A DNA stretch of 47,104 nucleotides from Bacteroidia bacterium (GCA_030425425.1 JAUIAO010000048.1:1-47104), one strand, 5' to 3'. Counted from the stretch's first letter, positions 12,412 through 21,196 are shown. The notes: generated by a model not told the origin, from the letters alone. Program-made: numbers and translations.

Positions 12412-14394
12412 ATGAAAAATGCTTTCCCATCCCTCCTATTGTTAGCCCTTTTTTGGAGTTGTAATTCTCCAACTGAGAATAAAACGAAAGATGATAAATA
12501 TCGACCTGATTATCATTTCACTCCACAGAACAGCTGGATGAACGATCCAAACGGAATGGTTTTTCATAATGGGGAATATCACCTTTTCTATCAATACTAT
12601 CCAGACAGCACAGTTTGGGGGCCAATGCACTGGGGACATGCAGTCTCTACCGATCTGATGAATTGGGAACACTTGCCAATCGCACTGTATCCGGATTCCC
12701 TAGGATATGTATTTAGCGGAAGCTGTGTGGTAGATCATCAAAACACTTCAGGGTTTGGCACAAATGAAAACCCACCAATGGTGGCAATTTTCACTTACCA
12801 TAATCAAAAGTGGGCTGATAACGGGCGACTGGATTTTCAATATCAGGCTATTGCCTATAGTCTGGACAATGGACGAAGCTGGACCAAATATGACAGGAAT
12901 CCGGTTTTAAAAAACAATGGAAATATAGACTTCAGAGACCCCAAAGTGTTTTGGCATCAGGCTAGTAACCGATGGATCATGTCCTTGGCAGTTTGGGACC
13001 ATATCAGCTTTTTTTCTTCTCCTAATTTAAAAGACTGGACGCACGAAAGTGACTTTGGTGAAAACTATGGTTCGCATGCTGGAATTTGGGAGTGCCCCGA
13101 CTTGATAAAACTGGAAGTAGAAAATTCGGATGAGAAGAAATGGGCACTTCTTGTAAGCATCAATCCAGGTGGGCCTCTTGGCGGATCAGCCACTCAGTAT
13201 TTTATTGGTGATTTTGACGGACATCAATTTAGATTAGACTCTTCGTTTGCAGCAAGCCACCTAAGCAGTCCAGTGTTGATTCCGGACGGGATAACATTTG
13301 ATGACTTTGAAAATAGCCTAACGAAATGGACTACAACAGGAAAAGTATTTAACAGCAACCCAACTGAAGGTGCCATCAACTTCCAAAATGACCTAAGAAA
13401 CTATGAAGGCGAATATTTACTGAATTCATTTGGCGAAAAGGAGTCCTACAAGGGAACAGCAAAGTCTGAAGAGTTTGAAATCACTAAACCATACATCAAT
13501 TTCAGAATCGGAGGCGGAAGATATGACAGCACCTATTTGGCATTGGTCATCAATGATCAAATAGCACGCAAGTCCAGTGCCAACAATGGCCCAAAACTCC
13601 AGCTCAAGTCATGGGATGTTTCAGAATACATAGGTCAGCGAGCTTCTTTGCTGGCAGTTGACTCCAGCACCTGGGTGTGGGGGCACATCACCGTGGATGA
13701 CATCACATTTGCAGATCAGCCTATCACACCAATATTAGAGAAACCTATTTGGATTGATTATGGTGCAGACAATTACGCTGGAGTGACCTGGGGAAATATG
13801 CCTTCAGAGGATGGCAGAACGCTTTTCCTAGGATGGATGAGCAACTGGCAATATGCACAGGTAGTGCCTACCGAAAGCTGGAGAAGTACCATGACCTTAC
13901 CAAGAGAGCTCTCTATTACCAAAATCAAGGACCAATATTATATCAAATCAAAGCCTGCTCGAGAAATTGAAAAATACCTTGACGAACAAGAAATAACTGC
14001 AAAGAATGGTATTTATAAGCTTCCAGACAGATCATGCATGATCAGAATAGATGATCTCCCAGTCATTTCAGAATTCACAATTACCTTCGAAAACGATTTG
14101 GGTGAAAAAATAAACTATTCCATCAGCAATGATTCAATCATATTTGACAGGACGCAGAGTGGCATCATTGATTTTGAAGAACATTTTGGAGCCCGACATG
14201 CAGTTTCGAATTACCTGGAATCTATCGAGAAAATCGAATTATTCTATGACGTCACTTCACTAGAACTATTCATTAATGATGGGGAGTTTGTGATGACAGA
14301 ACTGGTATTTCCGAATTCTCCATTCAATCAAATAATTCTAGAGAATTCACATGCTATGGTAGACGCTTACCATGTCAAAACTGACAAAAATTAA
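12412..14394 (+). CDS. GH32 fructan hydrolase lipoprotein (levanase/inulinase/invertase type) with an inserted domain
   Basis: A 660-residue glycosidase acting on beta-fructosides. The leader ends in a lipobox (LFWSC), so it is a membrane-anchored lipoprotein. GH32 catalytic motifs are present: WMNDPNG with nucleophile Asp near residue 45, FRDPK near 177, and WECPDL with the acid/base Glu near 227. Between about residues 290 and 440 the five-bladed propeller is interrupted by a ~150-residue segment (FDDFENSLTKWTTTG ... WGHITVDDITF) that looks like a beta-sandwich or carbohydrate-binding module. The propeller then resumes with DYGADNYAGVTW and LGWMSNWQYA, and the C-terminal beta-sandwich follows. 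It starts its own transcription unit after the exuT terminator. Its stop overlaps the convergent LytTR gene stop. Confidence 0.9.
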   Translation: MKNAFPSLLLLALFWSCNSPTENKTKDDKYRPDYHFTPQNSWMNDPNGMVFHNGEYHLFYQYYPDSTVWGPMHWGHAVSTDLMNWEHLPIALYPDSLGYVFSGSCVVDHQNTSGFGTNENPPMVAIFTYHNQKWADNGRLDFQYQAIAYSLDNGRSWTKYDRNPVLKNNGNIDFRDPKVFWHQASNRWIMSLAVWDHISFFSSPNLKDWTHESDFGENYGSHAGIWECPDLIKLEVENSDEKKWALLVSINPGGPLGGSATQYFIGDFDGHQFRLDSSFAASHLSSPVLIPDGITFDDFENSLTKWTTTGKVFNSNPTEGAINFQNDLRNYEGEYLLNSFGEKESYKGTAKSEEFEITKPYINFRIGGGRYDSTYLALVINDQIARKSSANNGPKLQLKSWDVSEYIGQRASLLAVDSSTWVWGHITVDDITFADQPITPILEKPIWIDYGADNYAGVTWGNMPSEDGRTLFLGWMSNWQYAQVVPTESWRSTMTLPRELSITKIKDQYYIKSKPAREIEKYLDEQEITAKNGIYKLPDRSCMIRIDDLPVISEFTITFENDLGEKINYSISNDSIIFDRTQSGIIDFEEHFGARHAVSNYLESIEKIELFYDVTSLELFINDGEFVMTELVFPNSPFNQIILENSHAMVDAYHVKTDKN

Positions 14395-15137
14395 AATCCC
14401 AATACCTCTCTCAACTTTGCATATCCACTGCGGCTTACCTGAAGCTCCGTTTTGTCATGAAGTATAGCCACATGAGTGTCTTTTCCCATTTGCTCCAACC
14501 TGGCGATCTCTTTGAGCCGAACGATGAAAGATCGATGAATTCTGGAAAAGTCACTTTCAGGTAAATGTGACTCGAAGTATTTCATCGTATGCTGCTTCAA
14601 AAATGTCCCTGACGAAGTGTGAATTTTCACATAATCATCCATCGCTTCCAGATATCTGATTTTCTCTACTGACACTATATCAATCTTCCCTCCTGTACGC
14701 ACAGCTATTCTCGACAAAGTCTCTGGCCGTTCCATTTTTGACAGATTCTGCTCTGGTGATACTACAGCTCGCTCTGTAACAAGTCTCAATTTGGCTTTTG
14801 CCAATGCTTCATTAAATCGGGCTTTGGAATAAGGTTTTAATAAATAATCAGCGGCATTGGCTTCAAATGCTTTGAGTGCATATTCATCATAAGCCGTACT
14901 AAAAATAATTACGGGTGGATTCTCCAAAAGCTCCAGCATTTCAAAACCAGTCACTTTTGGCATCATCACATCCAAAAACACAAGATCAGGTTTCAGTTCA
15001 TTAATCAGCTTGAACGCTTCAAATCCATTGTCGCATTCTCCAATAATTTCAATGGATTCATCTGCACTTAAGTTGGCGCGAATGACAGTTCTTGCTAGCT
15101 GCTCATCATCTACAATCAATGCCCTTATACTCATCAT
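14391..15137 (-). CDS. LytTR-family response regulator
   Basis: A 248-residue regulator. An N-terminal receiver domain has the phosphoacceptor Asp56 in LVFLDVMMPK, followed by the conserved STAYDEYALKAFE and LLKPYSKARF (switch Thr/Ser and Lys). The C-terminal LytTR DNA-binding domain spans about residues 145-245 (RTGGKIDIVSVEKIRYLEA, FSRIHRSFIV). It overlaps the kinase gene by four bases (ATGA), so the two are translationally coupled and form a two-component system. Targets are unknown; its own operon with the LiaF-like gene is a candidate. Confidence 0.93.
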   Translation of the reverse strand: MMSIRALIVDDEQLARTVIRANLSADESIEIIGECDNGFEAFKLINELKPDLVFLDVMMPKVTGFEMLELLENPPVIIFSTAYDEYALKAFEANAADYLLKPYSKARFNEALAKAKLRLVTERAVVSPEQNLSKMERPETLSRIAVRTGGKIDIVSVEKIRYLEAMDDYVKIHTSSGTFLKQHTMKYFESHLPESDFSRIHRSFIVRLKEIARLEQMGKDTHVAILHDKTELQVSRSGYAKLREVLGF

Positions 15138-16177
15138 TGTTTGACAGGAATTTTAAGTGTGACTTTAAATCTTTTCAAATCTTTTCGAACAAGCAATAAA
15201 TCCGACTTTCCGTATACCAATTGAAGTCTCTTTCTCACATTTTTCAACCCGATACCGGTGCCCTTTGGAGAAACTGCATCAGGGTCAAAATCATTTTCCA
15301 CCAAAATCTCCATAAACCCATCTTGCAACTTACTGGTTAAGTGAATATTTACCGGCTCCATGCTTTCATAGAGTCCGTACTTAATAGCATTTTCAATAAT
15401 TGGTTGTAAAATCAAGTTGGGTACTTTTACCGTTTTCGCCTCTTCTTCCACATCAATTTCAAACCTCAGCTTATCTCCAAACCTGATTTTTTCAATTTCT
15501 AAATATAAACCTACATTTTCCAACTCCTCACTCAGCTGATTCATCTCTTTGGAATCCTTACCTAGCGAATACCTTAGAAATCCGCTTAGCTTAATCACCA
15601 TTTCCTGAGCCAATTCAGGCGCAGCAATAGTCAATGCACTTATTGAGTTTAAACTATTGAAAATAAAATGAGGGTTGATCTGAGATTTGAGCATTCTCAA
15701 TTCTGCATCTTGAAGTAAATTTCGCAATTCTCCTTCTTGCCTTACTCGCTCACTCATGTCGAGATAATACTTAATCTGATAATAGATCAACACAATGATG
15801 CTGTAATACATTAGTCCAATAATCACCCGCCAGATATATGAACCCGACAAAAATGAAAGATAAGTGGAGTCATCAAATAGTAACCTTAAGGGAAAAGTGG
15901 ATGTAGATGCCCAGAAAAGAACTGAAATAGCAGCGGCTCCTACGTGCATGGCGAAAGTAGCCAACGTATCCTTTGCGTAGCCTGCGAAATTGACTACATA
16001 CCAAAATCCTGGTGCCATGACCGCAAATAGCACATTATAAACCAAAGCATCTGTCATTGCTAATTGCCAACTAAACCCGATATATAGATGCAATAAAAAA
16101 ATATGTGCCAGCATGACCACAAGCCATGCCAGCACATATGTTTGATATCCCTTTCCTGTAAGTATAGGATTTTTCAT
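15134..16177 (-). CDS. LytS-type sensor histidine kinase (His_kinase family)
   Basis: A 347-residue membrane kinase. Four hydrophobic segments occupy about residues 1-140, a short coiled linker follows, and the phosphorylated His170 lies in LKSQINPHFIFNSLNS, the hallmark of the LytS/YehU group. The ATPase part has the N-box-like LQPIIENAIKYGL and a glycine-rich GTGIGLKNVRKRL. There is no periplasmic sensor domain, so the stimulus is probably sensed in the membrane. It lies downstream of the LiaF-like gene across a repeat-rich spacer and is coupled to the LytTR regulator. Confidence 0.92.
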   Translation of the reverse strand: MKNPILTGKGYQTYVLAWLVVMLAHIFLLHLYIGFSWQLAMTDALVYNVLFAVMAPGFWYVVNFAGYAKDTLATFAMHVGAAAISVLFWASTSTFPLRLLFDDSTYLSFLSGSYIWRVIIGLMYYSIIVLIYYQIKYYLDMSERVRQEGELRNLLQDAELRMLKSQINPHFIFNSLNSISALTIAAPELAQEMVIKLSGFLRYSLGKDSKEMNQLSEELENVGLYLEIEKIRFGDKLRFEIDVEEEAKTVKVPNLILQPIIENAIKYGLYESMEPVNIHLTSKLQDGFMEILVENDFDPDAVSPKGTGIGLKNVRKRLQLVYGKSDLLLVRKDLKRFKVTLKIPVKQ

Positions 16178-16281
16178 TTAGTCATTGGATTGTTGGGTTA
16201 TTTGTAAATTAACCATTCTTATCATTAACTAGTTAACCACTCACTAATCTACCAATTAACTAATAACTAATTAACCAATAT
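16178..16281. repeat. Degenerate TTGGTTA/TTAGTTA repeat spacer
   Basis: The spacer between the LiaF-like gene and the kinase gene is built of degenerate 7-8-base units related to the array at 8656. On the plus strand the left end runs TTGGATTGTTGGGTTATTTG (forward units) and the right end has ACCAATTAACTAATAACTAA (reverse units), so the arms point toward each other as they do around the four-helix-bundle gene, but without a gene between them. Confidence 0.65.
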
Positions 16282-16962
16282 CTAAATGCCCTTGATCTCT
16301 GCACCTCCAAATACGACGGATCCTTTGATTCGCAGTACTTTAGACGGATCTCTCTGTGCTGTGGATCGATTATCAGAGTACCCACCAAACATCACGAAGC
16401 TTTCATTGATTACTGTCCAATCATCAGGAACTATGAAACTAGCCCCTCCAAACATACAGAATAGGTCCATCACAGCATTTTCTTCTGAGAGCTCTGCTTT
16501 CGAGAAATTGATTTCTGAGCCTCCGAAAACCGCAGTAATCCTTCCTCCTTTGAAATTCCGAGAAGTGAATGATTTTTCTGAGCCTCCGAATACGGAGGAA
16601 TCATCCAGGAAATCATCACTGTTTTCTGACCCCCGATTTAATATATCTTTTCGTCGAAAAATAATGGATGCTCCTACAGCTACCAAAATGAGTGGCCACC
16701 AATCTCTGAACCTAAGATCTGGAATATAAAAGATCTCATCTATGAGGAAGAAGGCTCCAATAATGAGAAATATAAACCCTTCCTTTCTTCCGGTAATGAT
16801 CATGGATGCACCAATTACAATGACAATCATTTCCCAGCCGAATAGATAGTACGGAATAAAATCTGGGATTAGATCAAAATTATTGAGTAAAAAATAAGCA
16901 CCTATAAGCACCAGAAATATTCCGAGCCAGGTTCTTTGATTTGAGTGTCCTTGTGTACGCAT
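16282..16962 (-). CDS. LiaF-like membrane protein (LiaI/LiaF transmembrane region plus cell-wall-active antibiotic response domain)
   Basis: A 226-residue protein. Residues ~10-105 hold four short hydrophobic helices in paired LFGWEMIVIVIGASMII-like repeats, as in DUF5668/LiaF N-termini. The C-terminal half is a right-handed beta repeat (SVFGGSEKSF, AVFGGSEINF, CMFGGASFIV, VMFGGYSDN, VVFGGAEIKG) that matches the YvqF/LiaF C-terminal domain. In Firmicutes LiaF restrains a cell-envelope-stress kinase. Here the gene is upstream of a LytS/LytTR pair on the same strand, which suggests an analogous modulator of that pair; this role is inferred. Confidence 0.85.
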   Translation of the reverse strand: MRTQGHSNQRTWLGIFLVLIGAYFLLNNFDLIPDFIPYYLFGWEMIVIVIGASMIITGRKEGFIFLIIGAFFLIDEIFYIPDLRFRDWWPLILVAVGASIIFRRKDILNRGSENSDDFLDDSSVFGGSEKSFTSRNFKGGRITAVFGGSEINFSKAELSEENAVMDLFCMFGGASFIVPDDWTVINESFVMFGGYSDNRSTAQRDPSKVLRIKGSVVFGGAEIKGI

Positions 16963-17073
16963 GATTTTGTATTGTTTAATGATGACTCAAAAATTGATAA
17001 AACGCACAAGATTAGAAATGCTTTACCGGTAAGCTGCGGATGAAAATGGATAAGTAACGAAAAATGGATGACA

Positions 17074-17102
17074 TAAAAAAAGCAGCTCCGAACGGAGCTG
17101 CT
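17074..17102 (-). terminator. Rho-independent terminator after glnII
   Basis: AGCAGCTCCG (17081-17090) and CGGAGCTGCT (17093-17102) form a perfect GC-rich 10-bp stem; on the minus strand it is followed by seven T (plus-strand A run 17074-17080). It ends the glutamine synthetase message. Confidence 0.92.
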
Positions 17103-17130
17103 TGCATATCTGTAAATTTGACCAGACTAA

Positions 17131-18147
17131 TTATCCTGTAACTGTTTTTACAGTTTTGATAATTCTAGCTGCTACTTTATAAGGATCTGCGTTAGAAGCA
17201 GGTCTTCTGTCCTCCAGGTAGCCACTCCATCCGTTGTTCTTTGTGAAAAGTGGAATACGAATAGATGCACCTCTATCTGACACTCCATAAGAGAAGTCAG
17301 TGATCGCTGCTGTTTCGTGCTTACCAGTCAAACGCTGATCATTATAAGCACCATATACTGCGATGTGCTCATCTACCACAGATCTGAAAGCTTCGCATAC
17401 GCCTTTGATTTTTTCTTCTGATGCAGCTTCTCTGATGTAGCTATTAGAGAAGTTAGCATGCATTCCAGAACCATTCCAGTCAAGCTGACCAAGTGGTTTT
17501 GGATGGTAGTTGATAGAAAGACCACCATACTTTTCAGTCAACCTTTCCAACATATATCTTGCTACCCAGATTTGATCACCAGCAGACTCGGCACCTTTGG
17601 CCATAATCTGGAATTCCCACTGACCAGCAGCTACCTCTCCGTTAGTACCCTCTATATCAAGACCTGCATCGATACAAAGCTCCAAGTGCTCATCTTTGAT
17701 ATCTCTACCAAATACATATTGACCACCAACACCGCAATAGTATGGTCCTTGTGGTGCAGGGAAACCACCTTCTGGGAATCCAATAGGTCTGTTAGTAGCA
17801 TTGTCCCAAATGAAATATTCCTGCTCGAATCCAAACCAGAAATCCGCATCTTCATCATCGATCAACGCTCTTCCATTAGATACGTGAGGAGTACCATCAG
17901 CATTCAATACTTCTGTCATCACCAAATAGCCGTTTTTAACAGCTGGATCTGGACAAATGAAAACAGGTTTCATGATACAATCTGAAGATCCTCCTTCAGC
18001 TTGCTCAGTAGAACTACCATCGAATGACCAATCTGGTGCATCCTCAAGCTTTCCGCTGAAATCCTTCACTAATTTAGTTTTACTTCTTAGGGATTGGGTC
18101 GGCTGATAACCATCAAGCCATATGTACTCCAATTTTGAAATAGCCAT
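17131..18147 (-). CDS. glnII: Glutamine synthetase, class II (GSII, eukaryotic type)
   Basis: ATP-dependent amidation of glutamate with ammonia. At 338 residues it has the short GSII length rather than the ~470 of GlnA. Class II signatures include LEYIWLDGYQPTQSLRSKT at the N-terminus, DWSFDGSSTEQAEG, FGFEQEYFIWD (metal and glutamate site), GIEGTNGEV-like IEGTNGEVAAGQWEFQ, and KHETAAITDFSYGVSDRGAS near the C-terminus. It lacks the adenylylation tyrosine loop of class I. The porin and ammonium transporter genes lie upstream on the same strand, forming a nitrogen-assimilation block, but a terminator separates it from the porin, so it has its own promoter. Confidence 0.93.
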   Translation of the reverse strand: MAISKLEYIWLDGYQPTQSLRSKTKLVKDFSGKLEDAPDWSFDGSSTEQAEGGSSDCIMKPVFICPDPAVKNGYLVMTEVLNADGTPHVSNGRALIDDEDADFWFGFEQEYFIWDNATNRPIGFPEGGFPAPQGPYYCGVGGQYVFGRDIKDEHLELCIDAGLDIEGTNGEVAAGQWEFQIMAKGAESAGDQIWVARYMLERLTEKYGGLSINYHPKPLGQLDWNGSGMHANFSNSYIREAASEEKIKGVCEAFRSVVDEHIAVYGAYNDQRLTGKHETAAITDFSYGVSDRGASIRIPLFTKNNGWSGYLEDRRPASNADPYKVAARIIKTVKTVTG

Positions 18148-18306
18148 GTTACTTGGTTTATATTTTAAATTGTTTTAAAAGAAAAATTACACATTATAAG
18201 CATCAGATTGCTTACTTCAAATTTTAAAAAAATTAACGAATTATTAAACTATTTTCATAATTATTTACGAAACATTATCAATAAATCAATAATTTCTGAA
18301 ATAATC

Positions 18307-18353
18307 AAAAAAATCCCATCCCCAAACTCTCCTTGGTTTGGAAACGGGATTTT
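18307..18353 (-). terminator. Nested hairpin terminator after the porin gene
   Basis: AAAATCCC (18310-18317) pairs with GGGATTTT (18346-18353), and inside it CCAAAC (18322-18327) pairs with GTTTGG (18336-18341). The A run at 18307-18313 becomes the T tail on the minus strand. It separates the porin gene from glnII. Confidence 0.8.
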
Positions 18354-18389
18354 CAATTTATTCTTCTAACCTATAAAAGAAACTCTTTC

Positions 18390-19451
18390 TTAGAATGAGT
18401 ATACTGCTGCAAGTACGAATGATGCAAGAGAGCTCGTTGGTGTTTCACCAGCTTCAGGCACAATAGCATCTTCGTCATGAAGGTCTACTCTTAATTCTGG
18501 AATGAAAGTAAGTGCACCAACAGAGTAATTAGCTGATACAGTCAAGTCGATAACACTACCAGGAGCAACGAATCCAGCATCAACAACACCATCGAAATCA
18601 GTATCTACGAATGGAAGTGCTCCAATACCTTCGTCTGAGAACCACTCACCTCTAAGACCTAATGAGAAGTCATCAGAGAAAGACTGCTGCAAGTAAATAG
18701 CTGCACCGTTGAACAAATCCTTATTATAAGTAGCGTTGATTCCTAAGTAAGTAGCATCAGACAGATCAAATCCACCTGTGAAGTCTAACTGAGTATAGCC
18801 ATCACCTAACAATGCGTTGAAATACTGACCAGCAATTCCGAATTGGATACCAGCAAGGTAAGTTCCATCAGGGTTAAAATCTGTGAAGTCAGTTGGATTC
18901 AACACACCCAACATCAAACTAGCATCACCCAAAGCAATGTCTGCCTTCAAACCAGAGTGAGAGAATGGTCCGTAAGAAAACATGTAAGATGTAGAATAGT
19001 TGAAGTTTGCAGTTGGAGAGATAACCTCGTATCCTAGGAATGTGTTGAAGTTACCGATAGTTAAAGTAACTGACTCACTAACATTCCAGTAAGCATACAA
19101 TTGGTTCACAATACTAGAACTAGCAGTTGTAGAACCAAAAACAGCGTCAGTACCTCTTGGACCGAAAACTAAATCAGCTACAAAACCTGAGTTTTCACCA
19201 TCTAGACCAGTTACTAGATTAACCATACCTAAAGCGAAACCAGGCTGATTTGCAAAAGATGATCCAGGAGCAATAGTCCCTCCGTTAGTCGCATCATTAG
19301 TGCTGTTTAGGTTCGCTCTGTAGTAAGTATCTACTGATCCAGTGAAAGACAAAGCTGGCCCTTCCTCATCCTGAGCCTGTGCTACCAACACTCCGAATAC
19401 CATCAGAGCAGTTAGTAAAAATGATTTTGATATTTTTGTAAAAGTGTTCAT
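18390..19451 (-). CDS. Outer-membrane beta-barrel porin (BBP2/OmpL-like)
   Basis: A 353-residue protein with a signal peptide ending in VAQAQ, followed by alternating amphipathic strands such as LSFTGSVDTYYRANL and a terminal aromatic residue (LAAVYSF), the beta-signal of outer-membrane barrels. The start and strand pattern (plus GYEVISPTANFNYSTSY) match the putative beta-barrel porin-2 family. It lies between amtB and glnII on the same strand, so I infer that it admits small nitrogenous solutes when nitrogen is scarce. Hairpin terminators bound it on both sides, implying an individually tuned message. Confidence 0.8.
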   Translation of the reverse strand: MNTFTKISKSFLLTALMVFGVLVAQAQDEEGPALSFTGSVDTYYRANLNSTNDATNGGTIAPGSSFANQPGFALGMVNLVTGLDGENSGFVADLVFGPRGTDAVFGSTTASSSIVNQLYAYWNVSESVTLTIGNFNTFLGYEVISPTANFNYSTSYMFSYGPFSHSGLKADIALGDASLMLGVLNPTDFTDFNPDGTYLAGIQFGIAGQYFNALLGDGYTQLDFTGGFDLSDATYLGINATYNKDLFNGAAIYLQQSFSDDFSLGLRGEWFSDEGIGALPFVDTDFDGVVDAGFVAPGSVIDLTVSANYSVGALTFIPELRVDLHDEDAIVPEAGETPTSSLASFVLAAVYSF

Positions 19452-19498
19452 AAGCTTTTATTTCTAATCGTTCAGTTATTAAAAGTTTGTGAGTTTGT

Positions 19499-19548
19499 AA
19501 AAAGGCCTCTGACTGTTTGGTGGCAGCCAAATAAGCGCAGAGGCCTTT
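19499..19548 (-). terminator. Nested hairpin terminator between amtB and the porin gene
   Basis: AAAGGCCTCTG (19501-19511) and CAGAGGCCTTT (19538-19548) form a perfect 11-bp stem with an inner TTTGG/CCAAA hairpin (19516-19531). Five T follow on the minus strand. It can end or attenuate the amtB transcript. Confidence 0.85.
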
Positions 19549-19606
19549 ATTTTAGTTATAGATTTCTCTTCAGAATTGACTAGTTAATCTGGTAATGAAG
19601 AGTCGC

Positions 19607-20956
19607 TTATTCAGAGATGATAGTATATCCTCTGATGCCATGCTCGTGGCTATCCAATCCTTCTTTCTCGTGCTCTTCAGATACTCTGATTCCTATTGTA
19701 ACTTTCAGTACGTAGAAGATGATGAATGCACTTACGAATGCAGCCACACCTGCGATAGCAACACCAATCAGCTGAGTTCCGAATGAGTGATCAGGATTGT
19801 TTGAGAAGATTCCTACTGCAAGAGTTCCCCAGATACCACATACTAAGTGTACAGATACTGCTCCTACTACGTCATCCAATTTGAATTTGTCGAGCGTGAT
19901 AGCTGAAAGTACTACGATCAAACCAGCGATAAATCCTACAAGTACAGCGCTATTTGGCTCAATTACGTCGGCACCAGCTGTGATACCTACCAGACCCGCA
20001 AGAATACCGTTCAATACCATTCCAAGGTCCATTCTTTTGAATACTATGTAGCTCATCAAGAATGCTCCAACACCACCAGCTGCTGCAGCTAATGAAGTAG
20101 TTACCAATACGAATGAAGTCAATGCAGGATCAGCAGAAAGCACAGAACCACCGTTGAAACCGAACCAACCTAACCAAAGTAGGAATACCCCGATAACTGC
20201 CAAAGGCACAGATGAACCTGGCTTGTCAATTACTTTACCATCTACATATTTACCAAGTCTTGGTCCTAAGATGATGATACCAGCAAGAGCACCCCATCCA
20301 CCTACAGAGTGAACCAAAGTAGAACCTGCGAAATCATAGAAGCCCATCATATCAAGAGCTCCACCACCCCATTTCCAGCTACCGATGATCGGATAAACCA
20401 CACCTACGAAGATCAATGTGAAGATCATGTAAGCGCTCAGTTTGATACGCTCAGCAACAGCACCAGAAACGATTGTAGCAGCAGTAGCGGCGAACATCGC
20501 CTGGAACAAGAAGTCTGTCCACCATGTGTATCCAGCACTCGCATATCCAGCTGTAACATCGGCAGTTGTAGAGTCACCGATCAAGAATCCGGCAAATCCG
20601 AACCATCCAGATGAATCTTCAGCAAAACCAGGATACATCAAATTGAAACCCATTAGGTAATAAGTAAGAATACCAATGATAGGAGTCAGTGTGTTTTTGA
20701 ACAAGATGTTCACGGTGTTCTTAGACTGACCGAATCCGGCTTCAACACCGGCGAATCCTAAGTGCATGATAAACACTAAGGCAGTAGAGAGCATCATCCA
20801 GATATTGTTAGCCGTCAAAAGGTTGGCTGTGATATCTGCGCTGTAGTCTTTTACTTCTGCAACAGCTTCGACTACTTCCGGTACTACTGCAGCGACTGAG
20901 TCTGCTACGGCTACCGTGTCTTGTACAATCATCAAAAGGTTGGTGATCATGTTCAT
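19607..20956 (-). CDS. amtB: Ammonium transporter (Amt family)
   Basis: Conducts ammonium/ammonia across the inner membrane. It has 449 residues with about 11 transmembrane helices preceded by a ~45-residue acidic Val/Ala-rich leader (signal-like). The twin pore histidines are in GSTLVHSVGGWGALAG and SVHLVCGIWGTLAVG, and the GFGQSKNTVNILFKN and WLGWFGFNGGS signatures are present. The C-terminal tail (IRVSEEHEKEGLDSHEHG) is the usual cytoplasmic regulatory region. No PII (glnB/glnK) gene is adjacent, which is less usual, so regulation may lie elsewhere. Upstream is a 448-base region with candidate control sites. Confidence 0.95.
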   Translation of the reverse strand: MNMITNLLMIVQDTVAVADSVAAVVPEVVEAVAEVKDYSADITANLLTANNIWMMLSTALVFIMHLGFAGVEAGFGQSKNTVNILFKNTLTPIIGILTYYLMGFNLMYPGFAEDSSGWFGFAGFLIGDSTTADVTAGYASAGYTWWTDFLFQAMFAATAATIVSGAVAERIKLSAYMIFTLIFVGVVYPIIGSWKWGGGALDMMGFYDFAGSTLVHSVGGWGALAGIIILGPRLGKYVDGKVIDKPGSSVPLAVIGVFLLWLGWFGFNGGSVLSADPALTSFVLVTTSLAAAAGGVGAFLMSYIVFKRMDLGMVLNGILAGLVGITAGADVIEPNSAVLVGFIAGLIVVLSAITLDKFKLDDVVGAVSVHLVCGIWGTLAVGIFSNNPDHSFGTQLIGVAIAGVAAFVSAFIIFYVLKVTIGIRVSEEHEKEGLDSHEHGIRGYTIISE

Positions 20957-21013
20957 AGTTTTAGTTTAAAATTTCTTTAATTAAATCCGCTAAAGATTTT
21001 ACTTCTGTTCACC

Positions 21014-21028
21014 GCAAGCAGGCTACCC
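21014..21028 (-). promoter_or_regulatory. Candidate sigma-54-type promoter of amtB
   Basis: On the minus strand the sequence GGGTAGCCTGCTTGC has the invariant GG and GC dinucleotides exactly 10 bases apart and a perfect TTGC -12 element; the -24 element matches weakly (GGGTAGC against TGGCACG). It lies ~58 bases before the amtB start codon. Sigma-54 control of amt genes is common in other phyla. One partial match in a long leader can arise by chance. Confidence 0.3.
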
Positions 21029-21170
21029 TCCATGCTTTTGGTTTTCCAAAGAAATAAATAAGTCAGGACTAAATCAAAATCATAATTTCAAAATACCACC
21101 ACTTTTGAGTAGTCATTTTCAATAAATAGAGCATTTTTTTTAAATTTTTAATTTTCAAACAGCCATTTGA

Positions 21171-21196
21171 TTAACAATCGTACAAACGACTGTTAA
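21171..21196. repeat. Imperfect inverted repeat upstream of amtB
   Basis: TTAACAATCG and CGACTGTTAA are reverse complements at 9 of 10 positions around a six-base spacer. It lies ~215 bases before amtB, a distance compatible with an enhancer-like activator site, but this could be chance. Confidence 0.35.

Noticed and set aside
16286-16729. 147-codon open frame on the plus strand
   Set aside because: It is antisense to the well-supported LiaF-like gene, has shadow-type composition and no initiation context.
20957-21060. Riboswitch in the amtB leader
   Set aside because: I could not fit the leader to any known riboswitch consensus, and the only hairpin (TTTGG/CCAAA) is weak.
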